DNA from: Magnetospirillum moscoviense
GTDB lineage: Bacteria > Pseudomonadota > Alphaproteobacteria > Rhodospirillales > Magnetospirillaceae
Assembly (NCBI RefSeq): GCF_001650635.1
Contig: NZ_LWQU01000127.1
Coordinates: 1-51,338, forward strand
DNA: 51,338 nt
Direction: 5' to 3'
Below the pieces are notes generated by a model. The model did no database searches. It was not told the DNA's origin and saw only the letters and a list, made by a program, of their open reading frames with translations. The translations under genes were made by a program, and so were the position numbers. Position 1 is the stretch's first letter. The number at the start of each line of letters is the position of its first letter. Positions 49,330 through 51,338 of the stretch are shown here, in pieces.

Positions 49330-50039
49330 CAGTGACAATTTTGTATTCACTACAATCCGATTCGCCCTGCGCCCTTGCCGCCGACAAAGCGAATGCCAGA
49401 GAAGCCGATCCGGCTGCCAAGACCGGTCGGATCCGCTGGAATGAGGCCGCGATTGGGCATCGACAACATCATATGCCATTGATTCTTAAACAGAGAAGGT
49501 TTGCTGTCAGCCTCCGTCCCTCCAGCGAATTGCCCCAGTTCTGTAAATTGCATGAATTCTAGCGAGGTCGAACAGACGTGGCCATCCTGGAACCCCCGTA
49601 TTGGTCGGCTGCAGCTACGCGACGCCTGAGAGCTGCGCCACTTCAGGTGGATTAGCCCATAAGGCGCGGCTCGGTCGATGGATCAGAAGCTGGCCGACAA
49701 TTCTACGCGATTACCACCCTGAAGCGGCCTGACCGCTATCGGCCCCATTCGGTCGGTTCGGCGCCCTTTTCCACCGTCTTGTGGTACGAGGGGTTTGGCT
49801 CAAAAGTGGAAATTCATCTGGTTATTCTTTTCGCTTCCTGCGTGAACGCCCGCGCAGCCTGCTGAAACGCGGTGTGTCGGTCGACGCGGCTGATGCTTTG
49901 GGGGAAGCGCGCCCACAAGGGCCGGGCCATTTCGTCTACAGGGCCATCGAGCGTTATTGCCGGCGAAAATCAGGCCGCGTTCTGACTTTGTGCTGATTGT
50001 ATTCCGACTATCAATCCTGTCGGTGACCTCTGCGCTTTA
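49330..50039. other. gene-free stretch, about 710 bases
   Basis: Short frames only (for example 49781-49996, with RFLRERPRSLLKRGVSVDAAD), none with a convincing ribosome site or recognisable family. The codon pattern is mixed, consistent with decayed DNA between the export block and the insertion element. No terminator hairpin with a T-tract seen after the protease fusion. Confidence 0.6.
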
Positions 50040-51045
50040 GAGCGGATTTCCATCAATCTGGCTCATATCCGCACGATCTGAAGTAGTTGGCGCATTCGGT
50101 GGGCAGGAACAGATCGACGAGGCGTCCGATGAGACTCCAGAGGCCGGTGACGGTTCGCTCGGCCTCCTTTCGCAGCAAGGCTTTGAGCTTGGCGAAGGCC
50201 TTTTCGATGGGGTTGAAGTCTGGGCTGTAGGGCGGCAGGAATAGCACCGTTGCCCCGGCGTCCTCGATCGCCTGGCGAACCGCCGGGCGCTTGTGGCTGG
50301 ACAGGTTGTCCATGATGACGATATCGCCTGGATGCACCTCCGGCACCAGGACCTGTCGCACATAGGCTTCGAACCATTCACCGTTGATCGGTCGGTCCAG
50401 GACCATGGGTGCGACCATGCCGGTCATCCGCAGGCCAGCGACCAGGGTGGTCGTCTTGCGATGACCGTGCGGGAAGCCCATGTGCAGCCGTTCGCCCCTG
50501 GGGCAACGCCCGTGTGAGCGGGCCATGTTGGTCGTCGTCCAGGTTTCGTCGATAAAAACCAGGCGCTCCGGGTCAAGGTCGAGTTGGCCGTCGAACCAGT
50601 CGTGACGCTGGGTCAGGATGTCGGGCCGCTCTTGCTCGATCGCGTGGCCGGTCTTTTTTTGCGCGTGATCCCATGGCGGACGAAGAAGCGATGAAGACCA
50701 ACCCGCGACACCGTCAGCCCGATGGCGGCCACGGCATCGCGAAGTTCATCCAGAGTGATGTCCTTACGGGCCTCCCAGATCGCCAGAATGTCGTCGCGCC
50801 GCTCCTCGACCCGCCGCGACCGCATGTCTCCGCCCTGGGGTTTCGGGGCAAAGCCGCCGGTATCGCGCCGCTGCCCATGCCACCGGATCGCTGTCGATGG
50901 CGCCACACCAAACCGCGCCGCCGCCGAACGGCAGCTCATGCCGCCGTCAATCGCCGCCAGAACCCGTGTCCGCAAATCCATCGAGAGAGGCTGTCCCATT
51001 CATGCTGGCCTCCTTGCTCCAGCCAGAATGATGAATCAGATTTTC
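50040..51045 (-). mobile_element. IS630-family insertion sequence
   Basis: Transposase on the minus strand flanked by related ends: 50040 gagcggatttccatcaatct and, inverted, agccagaatgatgaatcaga from 51021 (best match in the inner part, AGCCAGA-TGATG). A TA dinucleotide at 50038-50039 immediately outside the left end fits the IS630 target; no matching TA is evident at the right end, so that boundary is approximate. Confidence 0.65.
50053..50999 (-). CDS. IS630 transposase, joined by a -1 frameshift
   Basis: Frame 1 (50999-50613) holds the helix-turn-helix region (MGQPLSMDLRTRVLAAIDGG, AARFGVAPSTAIRWH). Frame 2 continues from the frameshift site to 50053 with the DDE triad: Asp in RLVFIDETWTTTNMAR, Asp in DIVIMDNLSSHK, Glu in SPDFNPIEKAFAKLK. 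The frames meet at A7 (T7 on plus, 50654-50660), where AAA-AAA-AGA slips to AAA-AAA-AAG giving KKKTGHAIEQ. The joined product is about 315 residues, near the family norm. Confidence 0.85.
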
Positions 51046-51338
51046 AGCCTCTTGGGAATCTGGAAGGTTCTCTGAGGTCCGGCAAGCATGACGCCAGCCC
51101 CGGACGAGCCGGACCTCTGAGAAGCCGGATTGAACGAAACCGCGGGACGCAGACGAGGTCTATGGGGATTTGACCGTGGCGGTGGGCGCGCCTGGCGGTG
51201 GCGGCGGTGAGATGAGGGCCGATGCGGCGTTCCCGCGCGCGGTGGCCGGTACCGCAATGGCGATGGCGGTGGCCCAGAGGTGCCGATCAGCGGCAATCGT
51301 AGTCACCATAATGGCCAATAGGGGGCGATGTGGGCGGC
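51046..51338. other. right-edge stretch without a recognisable gene
   Basis: Contains an imperfect inverted repeat (tctgaggtccggc at 51071-51083 with gccggacctctga at 51108-51120). The rest is GC-rich with no supported coding frame; a frame on the minus strand over 51036-51296 is Pro/Arg-rich and shadow-like. Confidence 0.5.

Noticed and set aside
49317-49562. 81-codon frame after the protease fusion
   Set aside because: No family resemblance, no good ribosome site, overlaps the fusion end; more likely decayed DNA.
51021-51060. Exact right terminal repeat and TA target of the IS630 element
   Set aside because: Only the inner part of the repeat matches and no TA flanks it, so I give an approximate border rather than a defined end.

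Overview
The window is GC-rich chromosomal DNA from an alphaproteobacterium. The gene set (DivK, CckA, a CtrA-type TTAA-N7-TTAA box, an alphaproteobacterial SOS box GTTC-N7-GTTC in front of recA, a phasin, and the FlgBC/FliEQR/FlhB order) fits Rhodospirillales, most likely Magnetospirillum or a close relative. This is a judgement from gene content and codon style, not a database match. No magnetosome genes are present.

Layout. 1-7 kb: a DUF429-type gene broken at the left edge, polyprenyl diphosphate synthase, a TrmN6-type methyltransferase, rpmG, divK, a FecR-domain protein, a proline-rich secreted protein, purU, a small acidic protein preceded by a perfect 23-bp palindrome, and recA. 7-14.8 kb: the cell-cycle kinase CckA sits directly behind flhB-fliR-fliQ-fliE-flgC-flgB on the minus strand. 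Divergent from these lie an orphan FlhB C-terminal-domain protein, a small protein, fliO and fliP, with a CtrA box between the two operons. 14.8-25 kb: a small heat-shock protein, two paralogous CBS-pair proteins either side of a phasin, MoxR ATPase / CoxE-type VWA protein / hybrid-sensor kinase, a methyltransferase, a helical-repeat-like protein and leuA. 25-31 kb: the rod-shape operon mreB-mreC-mreD-mrdA-rodA, acylphosphatase, and tRNA-Pro(CGG).

From 31 kb the character changes to accessory DNA. A tyrosine recombinase lies immediately behind the tRNA, which is the classic layout of a tRNA-integrated island. Behind it are an orphan membrane ORF and a minus-strand operon of a 7TMR-DISM histidine kinase, an OmpR-type regulator and an outer-membrane barrel that appears to lack its TonB plug. 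Divergent from this operon is the most interesting block, 37.2-49.3 kb. It holds two tandem LEPRxxFDGA/DUF4347 surface proteins with arrays of 47-residue ELWxxDG repeats, a TolC-like lipoprotein, an RND/HlyD-type adaptor, a GAF-like/TM/HlyD adaptor, and a PqqD-like/site-2-protease/HlyD fusion. No ABC or RND pump is encoded. I read the block as a dedicated envelope export or processing system for the two repeat proteins.

The two repeat-protein genes arose from a tandem duplication of about 2.95 kb. It carried the promoter with it and left a 44-codon stub of the TolC gene between the copies. Both promoters carry four GTCAG elements at exact 10-bp spacing, the kind of site OmpR-family regulators bind, and an OmpR-family regulator gene lies about 2 kb away. 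The window ends with an IS630-type element whose transposase needs a -1 frameshift at an A7 run. All functional statements come from reading translated sequence by eye; no search was run.
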